From NCBI GenBank assembly GCA_030625815.1, contig DAOUQF010000022.1:1-61971 (forward strand): a stretch of 61,971 nt of DNA, in the 5' to 3' direction. This stretch comes from Eubacteriales bacterium. Lineage in GTDB: Bacteria > Bacillota > Clostridia > Tissierellales > GPF-1. The first letter of the stretch is position 1. Each line of letters starts with the position of its first letter. The notes beneath the pieces were generated by a model. That model was not told the origin of the DNA. It searched no databases and saw only the letters and a program-made list of their open reading frames with translations. Below, piece by piece: positions 16,961-24,933 of the stretch. The position numbers and the translations under genes were made by a program.

Positions 16961-17281
16961 TCACTTTACTTTCTTGACTAAGATCTCCATTTTGAAATGC
17001 CCCTCGTTGACATCAACGATTGACTCAATCTCATAGATCGCACTACTATAGGAAATTACCATGTCATCATTGATGTCCTTTCGGTACCGAATCGTAATCA
17101 GTGTTGTAGCTTCTGTCTTTTCCGTATTGCCGGCAAAGGTCTCTTTGGCGGTAATAGGTTTCACTCCCGCCCAGCACGAAGGGCCCGGGGTATATTGCTG
17201 CTCTTCCGGATACCCTTCAGCAGAACTGCCCTCACTTTTTACTAAGAAGGTAATTCGCCTATTCAATGCTCCTGCTCTCAA
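16961..17281 (-). CDS. Phage head closure protein (SPP1 gp16 family)
   Basis: A 106-residue protein, probably from TTG 17281, which overlaps the stop codon of the connector gene. It begins with the family pattern ALNRRITFLVK, contains CWAGVKPI and TAKETFAG, and ends with a beta hairpin region. Head closure proteins plug the connector after packaging. Confidence 0.85.
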   Translation of the reverse strand: MRAGALNRRITFLVKSEGSSAEGYPEEQQYTPGPSCWAGVKPITAKETFAGNTEKTEATTLITIRYRKDINDDMVISYSSAIYEIESIVDVNEGHFKMEILVKKVK

Positions 17282-17844
17282 ACGACCACCACCCGATCAG
17301 GGTCCAGCAATGCAAACACAGAAAACTCCATTACTTTTGAGATCGTACCAATAAGCACCGCTTCTCGATTCTCGTAGTAGTGAGCTGTTAGGAGCAAAAG
17401 CGCCTGGCGGTAATTGTCTGGAAGCGTATCGTAACCTGCTTCAAAAACAATCTGATAGCCGGCAGGTTCCAAACGAGTGCCCAAATACTTCGATGGATCC
17501 TTCAGGATCACCTTCCCAAGAAACGAACTCGTATCGACAAAATAATCAGCTGATGGGATAACCATCTCCGTACCATCGTAAAGCTTCGCTTTCACTTCGC
17601 TGACAGAGATCAAAGGTGGGAATTGCAGTTTTGCCGCTTCCACGATCCAGTCAAAATAAGCACAATAGCTTTTTTTCGAAAACACCCTTCCCTGGTAGTT
17701 CTCACATACTCCTTCAGATGCCAGAATAAATTGAGCCAACAAAACATCTTCAGAAGTATCTTCTTCATCCAATCGCAGATGCTGCTTAACGAGGCTCAAC
17801 TCAATCGGCAATGAATTCGCCGGCGTAATCAATTTAACGCTCAT
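17278..17844 (-). CDS. Head-tail connector protein (HK97 gp6-like)
   Basis: A 188-residue helical protein. ELSLVKQHLRLDEEDTSEDVLL and the following EGVCENYQGRVF are the standard opening of gp6-like connectors, and the ALLLLTAHYYENREAVL helix near residue 150 is also typical. It binds the portal ring and precedes the closure protein. Confidence 0.9.
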   Translation of the reverse strand: MSVKLITPANSLPIELSLVKQHLRLDEEDTSEDVLLAQFILASEGVCENYQGRVFSKKSYCAYFDWIVEAAKLQFPPLISVSEVKAKLYDGTEMVIPSADYFVDTSSFLGKVILKDPSKYLGTRLEPAGYQIVFEAGYDTLPDNYRQALLLLTAHYYENREAVLIGTISKVMEFSVFALLDPDRVVVV

Positions 17845-18170
17845 TATTCATCACCCTTTTGATCAGCTGCATCTTCTGCAGCGTTCTCTTCCTGCTCCAT
17901 CAAATATTCTTCAAGAGCCTTTTCGGCCTTTTCCTTACCCTTGACCCGTTCGCTGTTTGGCAGCTCATAATATCCGCCGCCCACATGCTTCAATAAAGAT
18001 TCAGGATCATCTTCATGATCTTCTTCAAAATCTTTTTCTTGTGGTTCAAGAGAAACCGCTGCACCCACAGCAACCAACGACTCTGCAAATTCAGTCTCAA
18101 GATCATACTCGTGATTGTTTAAAAAGACACCCGCGCTAGACGCGGATGTCTTCTTCATTTTTACTCTCAT
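17844..18170 (-). CDS. Hypothetical head-region protein with C-terminal HeH-like motif
   Basis: A 108-residue very acidic protein with a strong AGGAGG before ATG 18170. The section GGGYYELPNSERVKGKEKAEK near residue 65 resembles the HeH/SAP-like small motif seen in phage proteins next to the capsid gene. The rest is low-complexity acidic. A head-accessory or scaffold-like role is possible but unproven. Confidence 0.7.
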   Translation of the reverse strand: MRVKMKKTSASSAGVFLNNHEYDLETEFAESLVAVGAAVSLEPQEKDFEEDHEDDPESLLKHVGGGYYELPNSERVKGKEKAEKALEEYLMEQEENAAEDAADQKGDE

Positions 18171-18180
18171 CGGTTACCTC

Positions 18181-19416
18181 CTATCCCAATTTAACTCGGG
18201 CAAAAGCTTCACCCATTACTGGCTGACCATCAGTCTCTTTACGACCGATAAAGCCAATTTGATTGTTCTCGGCATATAGCTCGATAAGACGCTGGACTCT
18301 CATATCCAAAGCATCAGCAATCCAGTAGTGGCTGAAATCACCCAAAATACCAACGTACTGAGCCGTTGTAAATGTATTTGGAGCAAAGTCAGAAGTGTGA
18401 TAAGGCATATTCAAAATCTTATCTGCTTCAGGCAGATTCGGATTCAAAACATACTGGCCGGCTCCATCCTTCAGCTGAAGGATCTGAAGAACCGCATCAC
18501 TATGGAACATCCATCGAGCACTTCGGCGATATCCCTCTTTCAGTGCCATTTTCGTTGCCAGTAAGCCGTCATAGGTAATTGCCGTAGCGGTATTACCTGC
18601 TGAAATATCACGGGCTACTGGAATACCATTTGCACTTGGTGTAAATACACCCAATGGTTTCCCAGCACCATCCCCCGTCAAAAAGGCCTTCTCTTCAGCA
18701 ACTGCAAATTTATACATCAAACGATCTCGAATGATGTCCTCAATCGGCAATGCAGCCAATCGCATTAAAGTATCCGAAGCCTTGATTCGTTTCGCTAACG
18801 GTTGAGGCTTCAATTCGCGCTTTCCAAACTCCAGTGTACCTTCGCTGCCAGTTGCAAGCTCTGTTGTCCAGTCCGCATCTGCAATATCCGTATCGAGCGT
18901 TGGGATCCCCATGCTCAAAGCAGTTTTCAATTCAAACACAGTCGCGAATTGTCGCATCCACACCTCTGACTTCAACCCCACAAGGAGCTTCTTCACAAAC
19001 TCTTGCGGCGCGGTGATATTTCCACCACTGATTGCAACACTTGCTTGCAAAGCTCGCATCTCTTCATTGGTGAATGCTGCAGTACGGCCCTCAGACAAAA
19101 ACTTACCAAATGCCGAACGATACTCAGGTGTATTCGTTGGATGAATTTTACCTGCACGGGTACCTAAATCAATCTGACCAGCTTGAGGTGCACCAGTTCC
19201 AGCAATGGATTGTTCCAGTTCATCCATCTGATCTTTCCGCCCCTCCTCGGCAATCTGATCATCGAACTTTCGCACATCTGCCATGTGCTTATCCCAAACA
19301 ACCTTCTCATCTGCGTTCATACTTCGCTTTTCTTTTCCCGCCTTATCAAACATAACACGAGCTTGGCCAATTAGATCCGCGCGCTGTTGCCGTAATTCTC
19401 TTGCTCTTTCATTCAT
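18181..19416 (-). CDS. Major capsid protein (HK97 family)
   Basis: A 411-residue capsid precursor. Residues 1-80 are a charged coiled coil (the delta/scaffold domain, probably removed by the prohead protease). The remainder has the HK97 fold, with ATVFELKTALSMGIPTLD, ADTLMRLA-type helix ASDTLMRLAALP, and the C-terminal GEAFARVKLG. It starts right after the protease stop codon. Confidence 0.93.
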   Translation of the reverse strand: MNERARELRQQRADLIGQARVMFDKAGKEKRSMNADEKVVWDKHMADVRKFDDQIAEEGRKDQMDELEQSIAGTGAPQAGQIDLGTRAGKIHPTNTPEYRSAFGKFLSEGRTAAFTNEEMRALQASVAISGGNITAPQEFVKKLLVGLKSEVWMRQFATVFELKTALSMGIPTLDTDIADADWTTELATGSEGTLEFGKRELKPQPLAKRIKASDTLMRLAALPIEDIIRDRLMYKFAVAEEKAFLTGDGAGKPLGVFTPSANGIPVARDISAGNTATAITYDGLLATKMALKEGYRRSARWMFHSDAVLQILQLKDGAGQYVLNPNLPEADKILNMPYHTSDFAPNTFTTAQYVGILGDFSHYWIADALDMRVQRLIELYAENNQIGFIGRKETDGQPVMGEAFARVKLG

Positions 19417-20022
19417 CTATTTTCCCTCCATCTCTAAAAGATCCAATTCCAATTTCATCAACTCGAGCTCAACTGCACTTTCAGTTACACTTGCTCGTGA
19501 TTCAAAAACATCTTGTGCAGATCTTGCCGATGCAACACTCTGCGGATATGCCGGAATGGTAACCGGGCAAACCTCAAACAGATCAGCTTCAAGAACTGTT
19601 CGTACAGCCATCTCTGGATCCGTTTCATCCCATTCTTCCTTTGTTGCATGAAAGATAAATGAACTTCCCCGCACATCCCCACGCTCGATCGTTTCGATAT
19701 GCCTTTCCGCCCAAGAAGGTGGATCGATTTCATACCGAAGACCAATCTCATCTTCAGCAACTGACAAAGTACCAGGCGTTCTTCCCAGAACCTCCTCCAT
19801 GCGGTGCTGCCATGTTGCAACAACTTCCTGATTCGATAGCGACTTTTGAAAAGCACCCTTTCTGAATTGTTCTTGGAACAATCCCCAAATCGGCTTTGAT
19901 CGCTGATCCCACTTCACCGCGTAACCAACAATCTTTTTCATCTTGCCTTCTTCTTCAGCTGCGCGAAGTTCTACGCTTGGTAAAAATACATTGCTTCTTT
20001 GTTCTCGTTCCTTGCTATTCAC
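19417..20022 (-). CDS. HK97 family prohead protease
   Basis: A 201-residue serine protease that trims capsid precursors. I choose GTG 20022, with GGGAGG at 8 nt, over an in-frame GTG at 20031. Motifs: GYAVKWDQRSKPI near the start, WQHRMEEVLGR with the likely catalytic His, and RGSSFIFHA with the likely serine. It overlaps the portal gene by 8 bp. Confidence 0.9.
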   Translation of the reverse strand: MNSKEREQRSNVFLPSVELRAAEEEGKMKKIVGYAVKWDQRSKPIWGLFQEQFRKGAFQKSLSNQEVVATWQHRMEEVLGRTPGTLSVAEDEIGLRYEIDPPSWAERHIETIERGDVRGSSFIFHATKEEWDETDPEMAVRTVLEADLFEVCPVTIPAYPQSVASARSAQDVFESRASVTESAVELELMKLELDLLEMEGK

Positions 20023-21235
20023 TCTTCCCACCTCCCTGAAGAATTTCCTTCACCGGTTTCATGTTGCCATTGATGAAGTATTCATCCAATCCATCTTGCA
20101 GTTCCATGTTTTCCAGTTTCCTCGCATCATTCCCACTCATCCATCCATCGTTAATTGCGAAATGATATCCCTTATACCGCGTGTTAATGTCCCCTCGAAG
20201 GAGGCCATCCACGTTGAATTCGATTGAATATCGCTTCCTCTCGATCGATGTTAAAAGAGATCGAACCATCGACTGCTCCCAGCGAACCAACCAAGGACGA
20301 ATCGTATGCTTAATAAACGAAATGTCTTGATGCTCAATGTTTGAGAATGTTGCCTTATCCAATACACCAATCAAATGCTGCGGTACCCGGTAGATCCTTG
20401 CAATTTCTTCAAGCTGAAACTTTCGCGTTTCCAAAAACTGAGCATCCTTTTGTGGAATCCCAATTTGTTTGTACTGCATTCCCTCTTCAAGGATTGCAAT
20501 ACGATGCGAGTTCTCAAGTCCTTTGTGCATTTCATTCCATGACTCACGTAGATTCCCTTGGGCATCCTTCCCTAAAGCCTTCGGATGCTCTAAGACCCCT
20601 CCCGGAGTTGCATTGTTCCCAAAGAATCTTGAACCGAATTCTTCAGCTGATAACCCAAGGCCAATAGCTTCCCTTGCCAATCCAATCGGCGAAATCCCCT
20701 GGATCCCATCCAAGGTGAGTCCTACCAGGTGCAACACATTTTCAGCCGGCAAAAGAACCTGCTTCCCATTTGGAATCGAAACCCGGTACCGGAGCTTCTT
20801 GGTACCCTGCTCTCGTTCCATAATTGTTGTCGACGGATTCAATGGCCAAAGCGCCTTTGGATATCCGTCATTTCCCCACTGGATCTCCGCGTATGCATTC
20901 CCCCATAAGAGTAAATGTGCTTGCATCATGACTCTGAAAGAAGCCGAAGTCATTTCAGGATTCGGTTGATCATGCAACAATTCGTACAGCGGATGGTCCC
21001 TAGCCTTGGTGCGAGTGTCTTGATTCTTCTCATAGAGAAACAACGGTAAAGATGCGACGGTATCACTAATCACGTTTACACAAGCAAGCACGCCCGAAAA
21101 GGTCAATGCATTCCCTTCCGTGACAACCTTTCCTGTATAACTCTGCAGTCCACCGGTTAAGAAACTTACCATCGAATTTGATGGATTTGCTATCGAATCA
21201 CCGCGCCGCTCTACAAGCTTTCCGAATAACCCCAT
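20015..21235 (-). CDS. Portal protein (HK97 family)
   Basis: A 406-residue portal protein that forms the dodecameric DNA channel. Family features: FSGVLACVNVISDTVASLP near residue 50, PNPEMTSASFR near 92, LWGNAYAEIQ near 110, VLHLVGLTLDGIQGISP near 165 and YRVPQHLIGV near 290. It lies between terminase and protease as usual. Confidence 0.95.
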   Translation of the reverse strand: MGLFGKLVERRGDSIANPSNSMVSFLTGGLQSYTGKVVTEGNALTFSGVLACVNVISDTVASLPLFLYEKNQDTRTKARDHPLYELLHDQPNPEMTSASFRVMMQAHLLLWGNAYAEIQWGNDGYPKALWPLNPSTTIMEREQGTKKLRYRVSIPNGKQVLLPAENVLHLVGLTLDGIQGISPIGLAREAIGLGLSAEEFGSRFFGNNATPGGVLEHPKALGKDAQGNLRESWNEMHKGLENSHRIAILEEGMQYKQIGIPQKDAQFLETRKFQLEEIARIYRVPQHLIGVLDKATFSNIEHQDISFIKHTIRPWLVRWEQSMVRSLLTSIERKRYSIEFNVDGLLRGDINTRYKGYHFAINDGWMSGNDARKLENMELQDGLDEYFINGNMKPVKEILQGGGKSE

Positions 21236-21242
21236 TTATTTA

Positions 21243-21428
21243 TCACCCCCTCGCCAAAAGAAAACTAAACCCCATCAACAAAACACCCGCAGCAATGAAC
21301 GCCGCGGGTATTGATATGAGATGGATCCCAAAAATTAATAGGCTCATGCCCAATAACAAAAACAGATCATCCATATGACTTCCAATGGCCTTGCCGATCC
21401 GCTTGAGTCCGGTTTTTAATTTCATCAT
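21243..21428 (-). CDS. Small membrane protein between terminase and portal (DUF1056-like)
   Basis: A 61-residue protein with an N-terminal amphipathic basic helix and two hydrophobic segments (about residues 21-38 and 41-58). Its ATG overlaps the terminase stop by 4 bp. Similar short hydrophobic genes, grouped as DUF1056, sit at the same place in many Firmicute siphophages; their role is unknown. Confidence 0.7.
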   Translation of the reverse strand: MMKLKTGLKRIGKAIGSHMDDLFLLLGMSLLIFGIHLISIPAAFIAAGVLLMGFSFLLARG

Positions 21429-23122
21429 AAATATGCAATCCCTCTTTCTGAATAAACGCTCCTGGACTCATTCTCGTATGGTCGAAGAATCGCACGAACA
21501 TGGCTGATCACTGCCGCAACCGCCGGGTCAATCCGGTACTGCGCCTTGGACTTGTCCAACTTGATATTGCCGGCTGGATCCGAAACTGCAACCGCATTGC
21601 TCATTGCCCATGATAATACTGGGTTATTGTTGTGAATGTATTTCCCACGAAGAACCAACTTGAACAAATCCTTGGTCGGTTCAGAAAGTGTTTTATATCC
21701 TTGCCGAATCTCCACACAAAGGAATCCTTCATTGGTCAAGGTGTTGGCCATTTGAGTAGCGTTCCATGGATCATAGCAGATCTCTTTGATATCCCAAATC
21801 TTAGCCTTCGTCATAATATACGAAATGATCCAATCGTAATCTACTACTCCCCCAGGAGTGAAAGTCAAAAATCCTTGCTTTTCCCATAGGCGATATGGCA
21901 CTTTATCTCGTTTGATCTTCTCATCCACCTTGTCTTCCGGAATAAAGGAATGACTGTGAACGTATACACGACCATCCGGGAGCGGGAACTCAAAGTTGAT
22001 GCTTGTAATATCCGTTGTAGCAGAAAGGTCGACCCCAACAATACAGGGAAGTTCTTCTAACTTAAGCGCCTTCACTTCCTCTTCAGTAAGTGTTGGGCAC
22101 TTGCGCCACCTCTCCATATCCATCCAGCGCACTTCACTGTTCACCCAAACATTTAAATGCTTGCACAAGAAGTTGTTCTGCGCCGCGGGGATCTCCTTGG
22201 CTTTTTTCGCTTTTGCTTCCAGGTCTTCCAGTTTCACTGAGACCCCAAGGTTCGGATTCGCCTTTGCCCAGGTTTCCGGATCCCGCCAATCATCTTCCGG
22301 ATCCATCTGCGCAATATATGCAAAGTACCGATCATCCTCCATGCCAGCTGTATGGTTCAGAATCTTGGTCGAGTATTCATACTGCTCATAGCAAATGCCG
22401 TTATGATTAAAGCCGGCCGTAGTGATCGGAAACATCAATGGTTGCCGCCTTGCGCCGGTGGCAGTTTCAAGAACATCCCAAAGTTCACGTGTCTTGTGCG
22501 CATGCAACTCATCGATCAATGCAAAGTACACATTCAATCCATCTAAGCTGTCCGCCTCTGAAGCCAATGGCTCAAATTTGCTGAAGGTATCCGGAACACT
22601 AAGGTTAAGCTTATAGACATCAACAATTTTCATAAGCTCATCGGATGTCATAACCATCCGTTTAGCTTCCTCGAAGATGATCTTCGCCTGGTCACGCTTG
22701 GTTGCAGCTGAATAAATTTCAGCCCGGGCCTCTCCATCTGCCAGCAATCCGTAGAGAGCAATTCCGGCCGCCAATGCCGACTTGCCATTCTTCCTGGGTA
22801 CCTGAACATAAGCCGTCCGGTACCGGCGGACCCCATCTTTTTTCCGAACCCACCCGAAAACGGATCCAATAATGAAACACTGCCAGAGTACTAATACGAA
22901 TGGACGGCCTGCCCACTCACCGGTAGTATGTTTTAGAAATGGGAAGAAGTTGATTGCTCGATCCGCAAGTTCCTTATCAAACTTATACGGATACTTCTTT
23001 CGCACCGACTTCTTCATATCATCCATATGTCGCTTGCATGCCAACTTCACCAACTTGTTGGCCGGAATATTGCCGGCTAAAACTTCCCTGGCATACTTGC
23101 TAGTTCTATCCAACTCGACCAC
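21425..23122 (-). CDS. Terminase large subunit
   Basis: A 565-residue packaging motor with a GTG start. The N-terminal ATPase has a Walker A-type loop, VPRKNGKSALAAG, near residue 107. The C-terminal RNase H-like nuclease begins with CIVGVDLSATTDI near residue 345, where an acidic metal ligand is expected, and has a second acidic site in EICYDPWNATQM. Together with the small subunit it cuts and translocates genomic DNA. Confidence 0.95.
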   Translation of the reverse strand: MVELDRTSKYAREVLAGNIPANKLVKLACKRHMDDMKKSVRKKYPYKFDKELADRAINFFPFLKHTTGEWAGRPFVLVLWQCFIIGSVFGWVRKKDGVRRYRTAYVQVPRKNGKSALAAGIALYGLLADGEARAEIYSAATKRDQAKIIFEEAKRMVMTSDELMKIVDVYKLNLSVPDTFSKFEPLASEADSLDGLNVYFALIDELHAHKTRELWDVLETATGARRQPLMFPITTAGFNHNGICYEQYEYSTKILNHTAGMEDDRYFAYIAQMDPEDDWRDPETWAKANPNLGVSVKLEDLEAKAKKAKEIPAAQNNFLCKHLNVWVNSEVRWMDMERWRKCPTLTEEEVKALKLEELPCIVGVDLSATTDITSINFEFPLPDGRVYVHSHSFIPEDKVDEKIKRDKVPYRLWEKQGFLTFTPGGVVDYDWIISYIMTKAKIWDIKEICYDPWNATQMANTLTNEGFLCVEIRQGYKTLSEPTKDLFKLVLRGKYIHNNNPVLSWAMSNAVAVSDPAGNIKLDKSKAQYRIDPAVAAVISHVRAILRPYENESRSVYSERGIAYL

Positions 23123-23600
23123 CCTTTATGAAACTAGCAAAGGGGCTTTCCATTTTCTCCGCCTGCTCCATTGACAAAGATGTTCGAGAACTCGGAGTCA
23201 ATCCGAACTCTTTGCAGAAAGTCACCATCAACTTCATCGCAGTATTTGCGATCCCAACTTCAGGCCTCTGAATGACATTCCCCTTGTCAGATTCGTAAGT
23301 CATGCCAAATTCTCTAACTTTCTTCTCCGCCTGCACCCAGCGAGAGAAGTTTGCGCAGTATGCGGCCAGTGCTGCTTCATCCGCCTTGGTCAACAATCCA
23401 ACTTTATGAAGGATCGGAGCAATCCGCTTCCATTCCTTCTTGGCCAAGCTGTCTAAATATGTTGGCGGTTTGATTGTGCCTCTTGCATCCAACTCATATT
23501 TCTCAAAAACCGGCTCATTATTATTCAGGGCACGCTTTCCAGGGTTCCCTTGAAGCTCTTTCAGAGCCGTTGGCTTCGGTTTTCTTCCAGGTTGTCCCAT
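23106..23600 (-). CDS. Phage terminase small subunit, P27 family
   Basis: A 164-residue DNA-recognition subunit. The opening GRKPKPTALKELQGNPGK is the P27 family signature, followed by a helical region and PTYLDSLAKKEWKRI. It overlaps the large subunit by 17 bp. Confidence 0.92.
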   Translation of the reverse strand: MGQPGRKPKPTALKELQGNPGKRALNNNEPVFEKYELDARGTIKPPTYLDSLAKKEWKRIAPILHKVGLLTKADEAALAAYCANFSRWVQAEKKVREFGMTYESDKGNVIQRPEVGIANTAMKLMVTFCKEFGLTPSSRTSLSMEQAEKMESPFASFIKGGRVG

Positions 23601-23649
23601 CTATACCCCTCCTATTCTAATTCGCGGGCACGTTTCTGAAGGCTCACCC

Positions 23650-23671
23650 AACGGTCCCCTTCGGAACCGTT
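23650..23671. other. Hairpin between HNH nuclease and small terminase (cos-region candidate)
   Basis: AACGGT (23650-23655) pairs with ACCGTT (23666-23671) around a C/T-rich loop. In cos-type phages that carry an HNH gene next to a P27 terminase the cos site is usually in this neighbourhood. No known cos consensus exists, so this is only a candidate. Confidence 0.25.
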
Positions 23672-23693
23672 CTAGAGATTCAGACCCCCCTAC

Positions 23694-24062
23694 CTATCTA
23701 CCGAAACCACCGTCCTCGGTTGCAGTCTTAACGTTGTGGCATTCCTCACAGAGCGGTTGCCAGTTACTCACATCCCAGAACAAACCTGGATCACCCTTAT
23801 GAGGGATGATATGGTCAACAACTGTCGCCTGTCGAACGATTCCAATGGCTGCACACCGAGCACATAGTGGATTCCGTAATAAAAAAGACCTTCGAGCCTT
23901 ACGCCAACGATGATCATATCCTCGCTGACTTGCCGATGGTCTTTGTTTATCCTTTTGTCGTTTTACCTTTTTCTTTTCTGCCTGATGTTCCTCACAATAA
24001 TAGCCATAAGTGAGGTTCTTACACCCGATCTTGGCACATGGTTTCAATGATCTTCCAGCCAT
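23694..24062 (-). CDS. HNH endonuclease
   Basis: A 122-residue protein with a complete HNH motif in its second half: C-A-R-C (near 78), VVDHIIPHKGD (near 93), NWQPLCEECHN (near 108), with four zinc-binding cysteines. An additional N-terminal cysteine set (CAKIGCKNL, then YYCEEH) probably binds a second metal. Packaging HNH proteins act with the terminase at cos, which fits the location. The 222 bp upstream (24063-24284) holds no gene. Confidence 0.9.
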   Translation of the reverse strand: MAGRSLKPCAKIGCKNLTYGYYCEEHQAEKKKVKRQKDKQRPSASQRGYDHRWRKARRSFLLRNPLCARCAAIGIVRQATVVDHIIPHKGDPGLFWDVSNWQPLCEECHNVKTATEDGGFGR

Positions 24063-24284
24063 TTTCCTAAAATCACCTCTTCAATCATAGGACAGCCCGC
24101 ATGGTTACTAGGGTTGAATGTGTTTTCCTAACACCTATTTGAGTTTCTTGTATCTAATGATTTGTTAAATTCATTAAAAAGCACTCAACACCAGTCATAT
24201 CAATGGCTTTCCTCCTGTCGAAAAAACACGGTTTAACAAGCTACCCGTTTCGACTAACTCAACAGAAAAAAATATAGAAACAGG

Positions 24285-24836
24285 TCAATATCTAAAGTTT
24301 CTCAACGATGTGTCGATATAGTCCTGTTCCACTCCAATGTAGTCCAATGTTTGCAATTCAGTCCTATGTCCGTAGATCTTCATTAAAACCGGCAATGCAT
24401 TCCTCTCGCCACACTGCAAATAAAAATGGTACCCAAATGTTTTCCGCATACTATGCGTACTCAATCGAACACCATACTTTTCTCCAGCTTCTGTGATGAT
24501 CTGATAAGCGCGTTGCCTGCTGATCGGGTTGTTGTAATTCTCCCTCGATCGAATCAGGTAATCTTCATCATCCTTATCGGACACATACTTGGCGATCTCT
24601 CGCCTCAGTTCCGGATTGACAATGATCTTCCGAATGTTCCCCGTCTTCTGCTCGGTCACCAGGAAGTAGTCTTGGTCCCTAACATCCGACACCTTCAGCT
24701 TCAGTATGTCGCTGATCCGTAATCCCGAATAGATCCCCAGCATGAAAAGAATATGATCCCGATCACTCTGTAGTTTCAAGTATTCAGTTATGTCTTTAAG
24801 TATCCGCTTATCGCGGATTGGATTTGCTGCTGCCAT
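24285..24836 (-). CDS. Small tyrosine recombinase (site-specific integrase, catalytic domain only)
   Basis: A 183-residue protein that is nearly all catalytic domain: SGLRISDILKL (Arg), TGNIRKIIV region (Lys), STHSMRKTFGYH (H-x-x-R), IYGHRTELQTLDY (His and Tyr). It lacks the SAM-like core-binding and arm domains of the full integrase at 39090. Genes of this type sit upstream of the packaging module in many Firmicute phages; their role is unsettled. Resolution of concatemers or regulation are possible. Confidence 0.8.
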   Translation of the reverse strand: MAAANPIRDKRILKDITEYLKLQSDRDHILFMLGIYSGLRISDILKLKVSDVRDQDYFLVTEQKTGNIRKIIVNPELRREIAKYVSDKDDEDYLIRSRENYNNPISRQRAYQIITEAGEKYGVRLSTHSMRKTFGYHFYLQCGERNALPVLMKIYGHRTELQTLDYIGVEQDYIDTSLRNFRY

Positions 24837-24933
24837 ATTTTCACCTCACACAAAAAGAGAACTGCTCTAGGCAATTCTCCTTGATACCATAATACATCAT
24901 TGTAAAATACTTTTTTGTATGCAAATTGTTCGT

